A stretch of 64,000 nt of DNA from an uncultured Candidatus Saccharibacteria bacterium (GTDB lineage Bacteria; Patescibacteriota; Saccharimonadia; Saccharimonadales; UBA4665): contig CAIMFK010000003.1 of NCBI GenBank assembly GCA_903840315.1, positions 1 to 64,000 of the forward strand, written 5' to 3'. The position numbers and the translations under genes are program-made. This document shows, in pieces, positions 36,788 to 46,022 of the stretch (positions are counted from its first letter, which is position 1; the number at the start of each line of letters is the position of its first letter). The notes under the pieces are model-generated. The model saw nothing but the letters and a program-made list of their open reading frames with translations. It ran no database searches and was not told where the DNA came from.

Positions 36788-37653
36788 GAGGCGTTTGTTC
36801 CAATATTCACTGAAAATCCTGAGCCTTGAATATTTGTATTGCCAGAATTTGATGTATTATTTGCATTTGAAGTAATTGTTATGCCCAATATTCGACTAGA
36901 GCCAATCTGCTGAACGCAAAAGGTTGCGGTTTTTATTTTATTTGTAGTCGAGAACCCAGAATCATTTCTTGAACAAAGCTGATTTGTAGATTCACCACCG
37001 CAAGTAGCTCCACCACCTTGACTGGGATCCGGGTAATAACATGGGGGAGAAGGATCTGGATCATTATTATTCATTTTGTACAAATCGAGACTCGTTCCAT
37101 TGTTAGGGTCATTGGTCGAAGCAATTATGCCTAGACCGCACATATTATTTGTTCCTCCGCAAGATCCTGAATCATAAAAAACACATTTGATTCTTAAATT
37201 ACTACTTAAACTATATTTATCTATCTCATTATTTTTCACAATAATTTTATCAGATGTGGATATGGTTGCATTATTTGAAGGAGCTGCAACAATATAGGAA
37301 TAAATCATATTAGAGGGTGTTGGTCCTATATATATATTTTTACCCAGAAATACGCATTCTTGATTGCTGCCTTGATTCGCATTCCCGTTCCCATCGATTT
37401 GAACTTCAGGTGGATTCTGATTATCTACATAACAGCTTATACTATTGTCATAAGTGTATTGCCCTGACGTTACCTGATTGGCAATATTTTGGAGCTGTGT
37501 TGCGAATGACCTTGTTCCTGTCTGGAAGTTTGTTGAAGCAACCTGTCCACCTATCACAGTCATTGCAATAATCAGTAGCGCTCCTGTAGATGCAAGCACT
37601 ATCATCACTTCAATAATAGTAAAGCCACCTACTCTTTTGCCCACAGATATCAT
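36781..37653 (-). CDS. Minor pilin with a Cys-rich globular domain
   Basis: 290 residues. Leader RVGG-FTIIEVMIVLASTGALL with Glu5; the mature part has about ten Cys and many Asn/Ser/Gly. First gene of the minor pilin operon. The extended -10 TGCTATAAT ends six bases before the ATG, so it should be read from a leaderless mRNA. Multiple disulfides suggest stability outside the cell. Confidence 0.75.
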   Translation of the reverse strand: MISVGKRVGGFTIIEVMIVLASTGALLIIAMTVIGGQVASTNFQTGTRSFATQLQNIANQVTSGQYTYDNSISCYVDNQNPPEVQIDGNGNANQGSNQECVFLGKNIYIGPTPSNMIYSYIVAAPSNNATISTSDKIIVKNNEIDKYSLSSNLRIKCVFYDSGSCGGTNNMCGLGIIASTNDPNNGTSLDLYKMNNNDPDPSPPCYYPDPSQGGGATCGGESTNQLCSRNDSGFSTTNKIKTATFCVQQIGSSRILGITITSNANNTSNSGNTNIQGSGFSVNIGTNASC

Positions 37654-37659
37654 ATAAAA

Positions 37660-37665
37660 ATTATA
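37660..37665 (-). promoter_or_regulatory. Leaderless promoter of the minor pilin operon
   Basis: TGCTATAAT, six bases, ATG at 37653. Confidence 0.6.
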
Positions 37666-37683
37666 GCATAAACAGATAGCCGA

Positions 37684-38496
37684 CTAGCCAAGTAACCCAG
37701 AATACCAAGAAAGCAATTTAGCACCGAAAAGAACAACTGTTATTGTAGCTAGAATCAAGAAAGGACCGAATGGTATTTTAGTATGCATCAACTTGCCCTT
37801 CATAGGATAAAGAATAAGCGCATATCCTGTTCCGAGGAGTGATGCTATGAAAACAAGCAAAAAAGCCATCACAGGACTCCCAGACAGCAGCCCAAGCAGA
37901 AATACGAGCTTAACATCCCCTCCCCCAATCCATTTAGCTTGAGATAATTGAAAAATAGCATAAAATAGTACGAATAATATGAGTCCTGCCAAAAATGAGA
38001 GTAATGCATGATGAAATGCATGATAAAAAATAGCTATATATACCAAATAGACTGAGTACAAATAGATTAGAGGAAATACTACCTTATTGGGTAGCTCCAT
38101 CCATCTGAAATCGTAAATAGAAAGCGCAATCAGACCAAGTAACACAATTAGCCAGGCTATGAGCCCAATAATGCCGAAACCATTAAGCTGTAATGGCCAG
38201 TAAAGATATGAAGCTATAAAAAGCACGCAAGTTAATAGTTCAACTAGTGGATATTGGATAGATATTGGTTTATGACAGTACCTACACTTCCCTCTAAGTA
38301 ATATCCAGCTCAAGACAGGAACTAGATCCATGGGACCTAATACGTGCTTACAGGATGGACAAATAGATCTACCACGAGTAATTGACAGCTTTCTAGTCCT
38401 GGATTTTATTTTAGTATTCTCATGCAATCTATAAACAAATGCATTTAGAAAACTACCTAAGCAAAGTCCGAGGATTATGATAATTAGTAAAAACAT
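37684..38496 (-). CDS. pilD: Prepilin peptidase (A24 family)
   Basis: 270 residues, about eight membrane helices. Zinc-binding four-cysteine loop (CPSC and CRYC around residues 40-75) and the two catalytic Asp in YDFRWMELPN and GGGDVKLVF. It cleaves and N-methylates prepilins. A terminator separates it from pilA; its own extended -10 (TGTTATTAT) gives a 3-base leader. Confidence 0.93.
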   Translation of the reverse strand: MFLLIIIILGLCLGSFLNAFVYRLHENTKIKSRTRKLSITRGRSICPSCKHVLGPMDLVPVLSWILLRGKCRYCHKPISIQYPLVELLTCVLFIASYLYWPLQLNGFGIIGLIAWLIVLLGLIALSIYDFRWMELPNKVVFPLIYLYSVYLVYIAIFYHAFHHALLSFLAGLILFVLFYAIFQLSQAKWIGGGDVKLVFLLGLLSGSPVMAFLLVFIASLLGTGYALILYPMKGKLMHTKIPFGPFLILATITVVLFGAKLLSWYSGLLG

Positions 38497-38505
38497 GACC
38501 TAAAT

Positions 38506-38511
38506 ATAATA
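38506..38511 (-). promoter_or_regulatory. Near-leaderless pilD promoter
   Basis: TGTTATTAT, nine bases, ATG at 38496; the -10 lies in the tail of the pilA terminator. Confidence 0.45.
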
Positions 38512-38535
38512 ACACTCCCGGGCGGGAGTGTTATT
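38508..38535 (-). terminator. pilA terminator
   Basis: AATAACACTCCCG and its perfect complement CGGGAGTGTTATT around two bases. The T-run is interrupted (TTATTATATTT), so some read-through into pilD is possible. Confidence 0.65.
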
Positions 38536-38554
38536 ACTAATCGAATTGCGATTA

Positions 38555-39151
38555 TTATTGAGACTGTATACAGTTCCAGTACATATTTCCTGCGCCGCTC
38601 AAGGTAGTATAAAGCAGAGCTATTTGATTAGTCGTCGAGGCAACTGTCGGAAGACTAGCTCCGAATGCAGGAGCTGGGCATGTTGCATTAGTGTCCAAAA
38701 CTACCATAAATTGGTTAGTCTTAGCTACTGGTGGGAGAGTTATGGGACCATTAACTTGAGCCCAAAGACCATTAGAAGTCGTAATTAAACCATTTAAAGG
38801 AGCCACTGTTAAATTATTTCCGTCACAACCAGAAGCACAAATTGTTTTAGTGCTCAAATTAGACAACTTACCTAAAGAACCAGCTTCTTGAATGACTGCT
38901 GTTTCAAATGCTGTGGGACCTGTAGCTGATGGTGCGGTAGGAATTGTTCCATTAGTATTACTAATATAGGTAGTAATTGCTGATGAAATTCTCGTTGCAT
39001 CATTCTTAGCCGAATTATTAGCCTGACTTCTCTGTAGCCCAGGAACTGCCAAGAATACTACCAGTAATATCAATGCAGCAATCGCTAGTACGATCAAGAC
39101 TTCAATAATTGTGAAACCTTCTTGTTTAGATTTGATTGTTTGCTTTTGCAT
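38555..39151 (-). CDS. pilA: Type IV major pilin
   Basis: 198 residues. Leader SKQEG then FTIIEVLIVLAIAALILLVV with Glu5, a long helix and a globular domain with two closely spaced Cys pairs. Chosen as the major pilin because it stands alone between its own promoter and terminator, with a strong ribosome site (AAAGGGGG). Saccharibacteria use type IV pili for twitching and host contact. Confidence 0.85.
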   Translation of the reverse strand: MQKQTIKSKQEGFTIIEVLIVLAIAALILLVVFLAVPGLQRSQANNSAKNDATRISSAITTYISNTNGTIPTAPSATGPTAFETAVIQEAGSLGKLSNLSTKTICASGCDGNNLTVAPLNGLITTSNGLWAQVNGPITLPPVAKTNQFMVVLDTNATCPAPAFGASLPTVASTTNQIALLYTTLSGAGNMYWNCIQSQ

Positions 39152-39195
39152 AATGCAAATGCCCCCTTTGCTTATGTTTAATTGTTATGCTTTAA

Positions 39196-39224
39196 ATAAT
39201 AGCTTATAAATTTTATTAATGCAA
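39196..39224 (-). promoter_or_regulatory. pilA promoter
   Basis: TTGCAT (39224-39219), 17-base spacer, TATTAT (39201-39196) on the minus strand; leader about 38 bases. Confidence 0.65.
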
Positions 39225-39232
39225 CACTTTTT

Positions 39233-40462
39233 TTAGTGGCTACCAGATAACGAGCTGTTGCCTGCAAGACTATATATTGGTAGAAGTATCGCCGCCACAA
39301 TTACAAGAGCTACTCCGCCAAGAATAACCATCATGATTGGCTCTATTATTGTAGAGATATTCTTAATTTCAGTATCTACTTCTTTTTCATAGTAATCGGC
39401 TGTCTTACCCATCATCTGTTCAATTGTTCCAGATTCTTCACCAATACTAAGCATATTTGGTACTAAATCTAAAAAGTTTGGATCGCCTTTAAGAGATTGA
39501 CTAAGCGCCTTTCCACCCTTGACCTTGGTAATCGCTTTATTTATTGACTCCTCTATAAGAACATTGTTTACCGATTTTGCCGTAATTTCTAGCACCTGAA
39601 TTAAAGGAACTCCACTTGCTACAAGTGTCGATGACATTCTTGAAAACCTTGCCATATAAAGCTTCATCATAAGACCCTTAAATAGAGGAAAACTCATCTT
39701 GAGTCCATCGACAAATCTTTTACCCTTAACTGTTTTAGCAAGCCTATTAAGTCCAAATATGATGCCTGCTATAAATACGAGCACTATCCACCAATACTTA
39801 ATTGTCTTAGCTGAGACCCAGAGTAATATTTTTGTAACTAATGGCAATGAAGCACCTGGAAGTCCGTTGTATAGGATTTGGACTTGAGGTAATACTTCTA
39901 TGAGCATAAAGGCAACAACTGCCACCATAACAAGCAAAACTATGGCTGGGTAAATCAATGCTCCTCTTACTTTGGATATTATTTCAGCCTCTTTTTCCTG
40001 CTGATTAGCTAGTCTCTCAAGGGCCTTATCGATTGTTCCTGAGGTTTCACCAGCAGCCACTAGGTTAATATATATTGGTGAAAAAACTTTTGGGTAATTA
40101 GCTAGCGATTTCGAAAATGACGAACCACCTTCTACATCAGTAACAATCTGACTAATAATGAGCTTAAGCTCCTTATTCTTTGTTTGGGTAGCCACACTAC
40201 TAAGGCTCTGAATAATTGGAAGGCCTGCGTCAATTAAAGTAGATAATTGCCTAGAGAAAAGTACTTTATCTTTAGTTGTTACCCTATGGGTATAGCTATT
40301 GAACATAGCCAAAATTCCAGTGTTGCCAGCCTTAATATCTATAGGAATTAAGCCTAAATTTTTTATAGCCTTAAAAGCATCTCTTTCATTTTCAGCCTGA
40401 ACCCGAGACTTTATATTGGCGCCAGTTTTAGGATTTTTAGCAGTATAATTGTAGTCAATCAT
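39233..40462 (-). CDS. pilC: Type IV pilus inner-membrane platform protein
   Basis: 409 residues. Two T2SSF domains (FSRQLSTLIDAGLPIIQSL and MARFSRMSSTLVASGVPLIQ) and three membrane helices. It is the platform that PilB and PilT act on. Two bases after pilT. Confidence 0.93.
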   Translation of the reverse strand: MIDYNYTAKNPKTGANIKSRVQAENERDAFKAIKNLGLIPIDIKAGNTGILAMFNSYTHRVTTKDKVLFSRQLSTLIDAGLPIIQSLSSVATQTKNKELKLIISQIVTDVEGGSSFSKSLANYPKVFSPIYINLVAAGETSGTIDKALERLANQQEKEAEIISKVRGALIYPAIVLLVMVAVVAFMLIEVLPQVQILYNGLPGASLPLVTKILLWVSAKTIKYWWIVLVFIAGIIFGLNRLAKTVKGKRFVDGLKMSFPLFKGLMMKLYMARFSRMSSTLVASGVPLIQVLEITAKSVNNVLIEESINKAITKVKGGKALSQSLKGDPNFLDLVPNMLSIGEESGTIEQMMGKTADYYEKEVDTEIKNISTIIEPIMMVILGGVALVIVAAILLPIYSLAGNSSLSGSH

Positions 40463-40464
40463 CC

Positions 40465-41529
40465 TTATTCTCTCATCAGTCTATCTAGTTCTTTTAGATC
40501 AACGGCAAAATTACGAGCTTCATCATAAGTAATTTCCCCGCTATGAACCAGTCCTACAAGTGTTTTGTCCATAGATTGCATACCAAATTCACCACCAGTC
40601 TGTATTATGGCTTCCATCTGCTGAATCTTGCCTTCTCGAATTAAGTTGCGTACCGCTGGATTTGCAACCAAAATTTCAGCAGCAGGAATTCTTCCACCTC
40701 CAACTGAAGGGACTAATCTCTGAGAAACAATGGCCATTAATATATTCGAAAGCTGTGAACGTACCTGAGCCTGTTGATGGGGTGGGAACACATCTATCAT
40801 TCGATCAATACTTTGAGCTGCTCCGTTAGTGTGAAGGGTTGCAAAGACTAGGTGTCCAGTTTCAGCAATAGTAATGGCATTAGCGATTGTTTCGAGATCT
40901 CTCATCTCGCCAAGCATAACTACATCTGGATCTTCTCTGAGTACAGATCTTAGAGCAGCGCTGAATGAATAAGTATCATAGTGCACTTCTCGTTGGACGA
41001 TAATAGATTTAATTGACCGATGAGTATATTCAATTGGATCCTCTACTGTAATAATGTGAACGGCTTTTTCCTGATTAATCTTATTGATCATGGCAGCTAG
41101 AGTCGTAGACTTTCCTGATCCGGTTGGGCCAGTGACAAGTACTAGTCCTCTAGGAAATTCAGAAAACTTTTCTATTATGGGAGGTAGTTTTAATTGTTCA
41201 ATGGAAGGAATCTCATTATTTAGGAGCCTAAATGCTCCAGCAATATTTCCTCTTTCATGAAACAGATTAACTCTGAATCTTCCAAGGTCACCGAACGCAA
41301 AACTAAAATCAAATTCCTTATCTTTGATAAGTATCGCCTTTTGTTCTTCATCAAGAATAGAAAAGATAAGCCCTTCTATAGTTTTATTATCTAAATCTGT
41401 TATTCCTCCGATAGGAACCAATGCACCATCAACCCTCATAATTGGAGGCAACCCTACCTGTATGTGTAGATCTGATGCCTTTCTTCTGACTACTTCTTCT
41501 AGAATTGATTCAATCTTTATATTTTCCAT
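40465..41529 (-). CDS. pilT: Pilus retraction ATPase
   Basis: 354 residues. P-loop GPTGSGKSTTLAAMINK, Asp box, GEMRDLETI Walker B and the retraction signature PAVRNLIREGK. Powers pilus retraction and twitching. Overlaps neither neighbour, two bases from pilC and two from pilB. Confidence 0.95.
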   Translation of the reverse strand: MENIKIESILEEVVRRKASDLHIQVGLPPIMRVDGALVPIGGITDLDNKTIEGLIFSILDEEQKAILIKDKEFDFSFAFGDLGRFRVNLFHERGNIAGAFRLLNNEIPSIEQLKLPPIIEKFSEFPRGLVLVTGPTGSGKSTTLAAMINKINQEKAVHIITVEDPIEYTHRSIKSIIVQREVHYDTYSFSAALRSVLREDPDVVMLGEMRDLETIANAITIAETGHLVFATLHTNGAAQSIDRMIDVFPPHQQAQVRSQLSNILMAIVSQRLVPSVGGGRIPAAEILVANPAVRNLIREGKIQQMEAIIQTGGEFGMQSMDKTLVGLVHSGEITYDEARNFAVDLKELDRLMRE

Positions 41530-41531
41530 TA

Positions 41532-43319
41532 CTAATCCTTGCTGATAGACGCAACTCTATTAACTTCATTTAGTGTTGTTAGGCCGCTGAGAGCTTTTAG
41601 GAAGCCATCTTCGCGCATACTTATCATGCCTTCAGTTTTGGCCATTTTTTCAATTTCAAGACTAGTAGATCTCTTTAATATAAGATCCTGGATTTTTTCG
41701 GTTACGCTAAATACTTCGTAAATTCCCATTCTGCCCTTATACCCTCCCGGAGCTTCTGAGGAATTTATTCCTCTTGTTAAAGTATAAGCTTTACTGCCCC
41801 TCAGTGGCAAGTTACTAAATCCTAAATCTGCTCCTACTCTTTCGATGTCCGATTGTTTTTCGGGCAATAGTTTCCCGAGAGTCTGGTCTATTAGTCCTGT
41901 TTCAATCTGATCAGAAACATAGTTTTCTTTATTCTCGCCAATTCTTCGAACCAATCTCTGTCCAATTACAGTTCTTACTGTGCTCGCTATTAGAAAAGGT
42001 TCAATTCCCATATCCAAGAGTCTTGGCAAAATTCCGGCGGCCGAGTTTGTGTGAAGAGTACTAAACACTAGGTGTCCTGTAAGCGCGGCCTGAACGGCTA
42101 ACTCTGCCGTTTCTTTATCTCTAATTTCTCCAACCATAACTACGTTGGGGTCTTGACGAAGTATAGACCTAAGTCCACTAGCAAAAGTAAGGCCAACCTC
42201 GGGATTAACCTGTATCTGATTTATTCCTTCCATTTTATATTCAACGGGATCTTCAAGAGTAACAATATTTATTGAATCACTTTTTATTTCATTTATAAGG
42301 GCATATAGAGACGTAGACTTACCTGAACCGGTAGGCCCTGAAGTTAGTATCATTCCACTGGTTTGCTTCATTCCATCTCTAATTAGCCTAAGACTTCTGC
42401 CAACATAACCCATATCTTCTAGGTTTAAACTTGTGCCAGATTTATCGAGTAAACGAATAACTACCTGTTCACCCCAAATCGTTGGAGATATGGCAATACG
42501 AAGGTCAATATCCTTGTTTCCAGATTTAATTGAAAACTGACCATCTTGTGGTATTCGGTGCTCATCTATTTTTAGATTTGATAGGATTTTAATTCTAGAT
42601 ATAAGGGGTGGCTCAGCAATCTTAGGTAACCTTGTTACCTCTCTCAATATGCCGTCGATTCGACACCTTATCTTCATAAAGTTCTTGGTTGGCTCGATGT
42701 GAATATCTGAAGCCTTGTTTCTTGCAGCGAACATAAGTATTGAAGTTATGATTTTACTTATTGGGGAATCTTGGGATATGTTTTGAACATCCATTGATTC
42801 CAAATTCATACCCCCGGTAGCATCATTATTTTTTTGTTCACTTGAACTGAAGTCACCAATTAAAGACTTGTTAATCTGAGCATCATATTGTTTGAATATG
42901 TGCTTAATACCGCCTTCGCTAGCAAGATAAACCTTTACTGGCCTATTCACTCTGCTTGCTAAAAAGTCGACAGCTTGAATATTATCGGCGTCAAGCATGG
43001 CTACCGCAAGCCTATTACCTATTTCACCCAGCGGTACAGCCATAAATCGCTCAGCGATATCTTTAGGTAGTAAATCTAGAGTTTGAGCGCTAATTGTTGC
43101 CTCGCTTAAATTGACATAAGGAATTGAGTTGGCATTAGCGATTGCTTCAGTTAAGTTTTCTTCCGATATTAACTTCTGATTAATAAGTAAAGTAATGAAT
43201 GGTGTGTTCTCATGTTCGGATTTAATTTTTAGATCTTTAAGCTGAGCGGGATTAATACCACACTTTTTGACTAGAAAATTTTCTACCTTTTGTTCGGTAT
43301 CTGCAGATAATACGCTCAT
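41532..43319 (-). CDS. pilB: Pilus extension ATPase
   Basis: 595 residues. T2SSE N-terminal domain followed by the motor: GPTGSGKSTSLYALINE, LEDPVEY, GEIRDKETAELAVQAALTGH. The four-cysteine zinc motif found in most PilB proteins is absent; the region reads IGENKENYVSDQ with no Cys. Drives pilus growth. Confidence 0.94.
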   Translation of the reverse strand: MSVLSADTEQKVENFLVKKCGINPAQLKDLKIKSEHENTPFITLLINQKLISEENLTEAIANANSIPYVNLSEATISAQTLDLLPKDIAERFMAVPLGEIGNRLAVAMLDADNIQAVDFLASRVNRPVKVYLASEGGIKHIFKQYDAQINKSLIGDFSSSEQKNNDATGGMNLESMDVQNISQDSPISKIITSILMFAARNKASDIHIEPTKNFMKIRCRIDGILREVTRLPKIAEPPLISRIKILSNLKIDEHRIPQDGQFSIKSGNKDIDLRIAISPTIWGEQVVIRLLDKSGTSLNLEDMGYVGRSLRLIRDGMKQTSGMILTSGPTGSGKSTSLYALINEIKSDSINIVTLEDPVEYKMEGINQIQVNPEVGLTFASGLRSILRQDPNVVMVGEIRDKETAELAVQAALTGHLVFSTLHTNSAAGILPRLLDMGIEPFLIASTVRTVIGQRLVRRIGENKENYVSDQIETGLIDQTLGKLLPEKQSDIERVGADLGFSNLPLRGSKAYTLTRGINSSEAPGGYKGRMGIYEVFSVTEKIQDLILKRSTSLEIEKMAKTEGMISMREDGFLKALSGLTTLNEVNRVASISKD

Positions 43320-43327
43320 TCTAGTTC

Positions 43328-43582
43328 CTAATTACTGCCTGAGCTAAACGTATTGCTTCCCTGCTGTCCACCAATTTGAATATGAACAACTGGATCAACA
43401 TTGCTACTACTTAAATATGGTCTTACTTCAGCGTCTGGAAAACTTGTTTCTATTATTGGTACACTTTCAACATTTTGCTGGCGTGATGTAGGGGTTACAA
43501 AAACTTTAGAAGAAATGACAACGGAAGCTATAGCGCTAATAATTCCAATTAATATCAATGTAGTTATATCTTTAGACTTCAT
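43328..43582 (-). CDS. Small single-pass protein in the pilus operon
   Basis: 84 residues: one N-terminal membrane helix (ITTLILIGIISAIASVVI) and a short Ser/Gln-rich outside part. It occupies the place where pilP would sit but has no lipobox and no resemblance I can see; monoderms need no PilP. Start shares four bases with the pilO stop. Confidence 0.6.
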   Translation of the reverse strand: MKSKDITTLILIGIISAIASVVISSKVFVTPTSRQQNVESVPIIETSFPDAEVRPYLSSSNVDPVVHIQIGGQQGSNTFSSGSN

Positions 43583-44253
43583 TTGACTACTACCTGACCT
43601 ATATTAAATTGATACGCAGGCTGATAATAACTTTGGGCCGTATAGGTAATCGTAGGACTTTGACCTGCAGTAGCTGCAGTAAATATGGCTCCAGTTACCT
43701 GAATCGGGATAATAGACTTATTAAGCGAATCAAAAGTACCCTGTATGCTATTTAGACCCGTACTAAATGTTCCTGTAAGCTGAACGGGTGTTGGTTTGGG
43801 ATTGCTGCTACCAGCAGCAGATGAAGCGGAAGAAGTCGCTGCCAAGGAAATGAAGCCAGATCCCTGTCCTAATAAATTATTTAAATTGGATAAATTTAAA
43901 TTCCAGGCATTTGGATCAAAACTTGTAGATAACGCGTCGAGTATTATCTTTGAATTATTTCCATCGTTATTCCCTGACCCCAAAGGATTTCCACCTAATA
44001 AATTTTGAGGCTGATCTACAAATGCTTCATATGATGATTTTAGGCTTGTGATGGCACTTAGGTCGGTGTCTAAATTATTCTTGGCTATTGTTTGCTGACT
44101 GATTATTCGGTTTTGATATGCACCCTGACTGATTAAATCTTTAGTGGCAAATAATGCAAAGATAAAAATAAAGACCGTAAATGCTAGTGAGCCAAATATA
44201 AGCTGATTCGCCTTATCTAATTGAACTCTTTTACCTAAAGTATTTTTATCCAT
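43579..44253 (-). CDS. pilO: PilO-like alignment protein
   Basis: 224 residues. Short cytoplasmic start, membrane helix (LIFGSLAFTVFIFIFALF), a coiled-coil and a ferredoxin-like outside domain with Ser/Ala-rich insertions. Identified by position after pilN. Confidence 0.75.
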   Translation of the reverse strand: MDKNTLGKRVQLDKANQLIFGSLAFTVFIFIFALFATKDLISQGAYQNRIISQQTIAKNNLDTDLSAITSLKSSYEAFVDQPQNLLGGNPLGSGNNDGNNSKIILDALSTSFDPNAWNLNLSNLNNLLGQGSGFISLAATSSASSAAGSSNPKPTPVQLTGTFSTGLNSIQGTFDSLNKSIIPIQVTGAIFTAATAGQSPTITYTAQSYYQPAYQFNIGQVVVK

Positions 44254-44262
44254 AATAGTTCC

Positions 44263-44943
44263 TTATTTAGTAAATGTGCTGGCACTAGGTTGATTTAGAG
44301 TAGATTGGGTAACGTCTTTATTGGGAACACTAATTGCAATATTGGCCCCGGTCTTAAATAACGCAACTGGAACAGTAGCTTTAACACTGTAGTTAATTGA
44401 GGCGCCCGATGATGCTGATGAGCTTGTTGATCCTGATAAGCCAGAAATAGTGACTCCACCAAATAGTGGCTCCTGAGGGCCTTTATCTAGTGAGTAAGTT
44501 GAATATAATAACTGATTATAAAATACGTTACCGTCTAACAAATTATCTGCGCTTCCATCAAATGTTAAGGCACCAGTTTGATAATTAATATTGAAAGTTG
44601 AGATAGTGATTCCTTTTGATGTAGATTGTTGCAATATATTAAATATTTCATAAGGGTTGTTTCTATTTGCATAAAGACCTGGCAATGACTTCAATTGCTG
44701 TTGAATTGTAATAATCTTATTAACATCAGCATCATTTTTTATGGATGCACTCTCAGAAGTGATCTGTGTTGCAACAGAGTTAAGGTGATTTTTCTGAAAG
44801 ACATCAACTGTTAAATAAAGGACTACAATGGCAACAATTGAAATAGCACTTAATATTCCGCAGATAAAAACCACGATTCTTTCAGTGCGCTTGGTTTTCA
44901 TAAATTTAATCTTTACGTCTGGAAGCAAATTAATTTGTATCAT
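44263..44943 (-). CDS. pilN: PilN-like alignment protein
   Basis: 226 residues. Begins MIQINLLPDVKIKF, the PilN cytoplasmic motif that docks on PilM, then a membrane helix and a ferredoxin-like domain. Its start overlaps pilM by four bases. Confidence 0.85.
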   Translation of the reverse strand: MIQINLLPDVKIKFMKTKRTERIVVFICGILSAISIVAIVVLYLTVDVFQKNHLNSVATQITSESASIKNDADVNKIITIQQQLKSLPGLYANRNNPYEIFNILQQSTSKGITISTFNINYQTGALTFDGSADNLLDGNVFYNQLLYSTYSLDKGPQEPLFGGVTISGLSGSTSSSASSGASINYSVKATVPVALFKTGANIAISVPNKDVTQSTLNQPSASTFTK

Positions 44944-45977
44944 TCGTTTCTCCCTGCGAGGCCAACAGCAACACCAAATTGATTTGATACGGTCATAAGT
45001 TCAGATTGACGGGTTTGAGGGAAAGAAACATTGTGCCATGCATTACCAATTTCTACATTTAGACCAAATCTCTTAGCAATTTCATTTGCAAAATTGGGAA
45101 TTAGAGAGGCTCCTCCAGTAATAATCATCTTTTCAATCTTCTTGCCAGAATATCTTGACTCAAAGAACTTAATTGATTTATCGATTTCGGTATTCAAAAG
45201 TTCTATAGTGGACTGAATTGCCTTATTTAATTGGCCATCAAGTTTTGTTGGATCCATGCCAAATTTGAAAATAAATTGCTGAGCTTGCTGATTATCTATA
45301 TTCAAATTCTGAGCAGCAGATCTAATTATTGCTTGGGTTCCTACAGCGATTGACCTAGCCAATCTTGGCGAATCACTCATGGAGATTATCAAATCAGTCC
45401 CTAAGCTCCCTACATCCAAAACAATTACAGGTGAAGCAGAACCTGGAGTTACTAGAGCCCTTACTACAGCAAGATTTTCAGGTTCGAAAGCTATTACATT
45501 TAGGCCTACCGACTCAAGGCTATCCAGTCTACTTTCAATGTATTTATCGCTAACACTACTAAGCAAAATCTCTACTTTAGAAGTCTCTTTAGGCGAGTCG
45601 CCAATTAATGCCCAATCAATTTTAGATTCACCAATAGGAGTTGGAATCAATGAATCGGCTTGAAACATAATTGTTTTCTCTAGCTCTCTAGGCGAAACCC
45701 TATCTATGTCTACAACAGTTGTAAATACTTTTTTGGTAGGTAGACCCACTACTACATTTTTAGTTGTCAGCTTGGCCTGACTACAAAGATCTAGAATTAT
45801 TTGAGCCAATTGTATCTGATCGGCCTTGGAATCGCTTAAGGAAATTTTAGGATCTATTGGGACATATGCATATTTAACTAAAGTCTTGGGATAATTGCCA
45901 TCAAGTTGCACTAATCTAATAGCTGTTGTGCCGATGTCTAGCCCAAAAAAATCAGATATCCCACTCAATAAACTCAT
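44940..45977 (-). CDS. pilM: Actin-like pilus assembly ATPase
   Basis: 345 residues. FtsA-like fold: FFGLDIGTTAIRLVQLDG, VLDVGSLGTDLIISMSD and ITGGASLIPNF are the phosphate and adenosine motifs. Cytoplasmic partner of PilN. The extended -10 TGCTATAAT lies nine bases before the ATG (3-base leader). First gene of the core pilus operon. Confidence 0.92.
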   Translation of the reverse strand: MSLLSGISDFFGLDIGTTAIRLVQLDGNYPKTLVKYAYVPIDPKISLSDSKADQIQLAQIILDLCSQAKLTTKNVVVGLPTKKVFTTVVDIDRVSPRELEKTIMFQADSLIPTPIGESKIDWALIGDSPKETSKVEILLSSVSDKYIESRLDSLESVGLNVIAFEPENLAVVRALVTPGSASPVIVLDVGSLGTDLIISMSDSPRLARSIAVGTQAIIRSAAQNLNIDNQQAQQFIFKFGMDPTKLDGQLNKAIQSTIELLNTEIDKSIKFFESRYSGKKIEKMIITGGASLIPNFANEIAKRFGLNVEIGNAWHNVSFPQTRQSELMTVSNQFGVAVGLAGRNE

Positions 45978-45986
45978 ATTAGTAAA

Positions 45987-45992
45987 ATTATA
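45987..45992 (-). promoter_or_regulatory. Near-leaderless pilM operon promoter
   Basis: TGCTATAAT, nine bases, ATG at 45977. Confidence 0.5.
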
Positions 45993-46022
45993 GCATAAGT
46001 GCTTAAAGTGAATTCAACTTTT

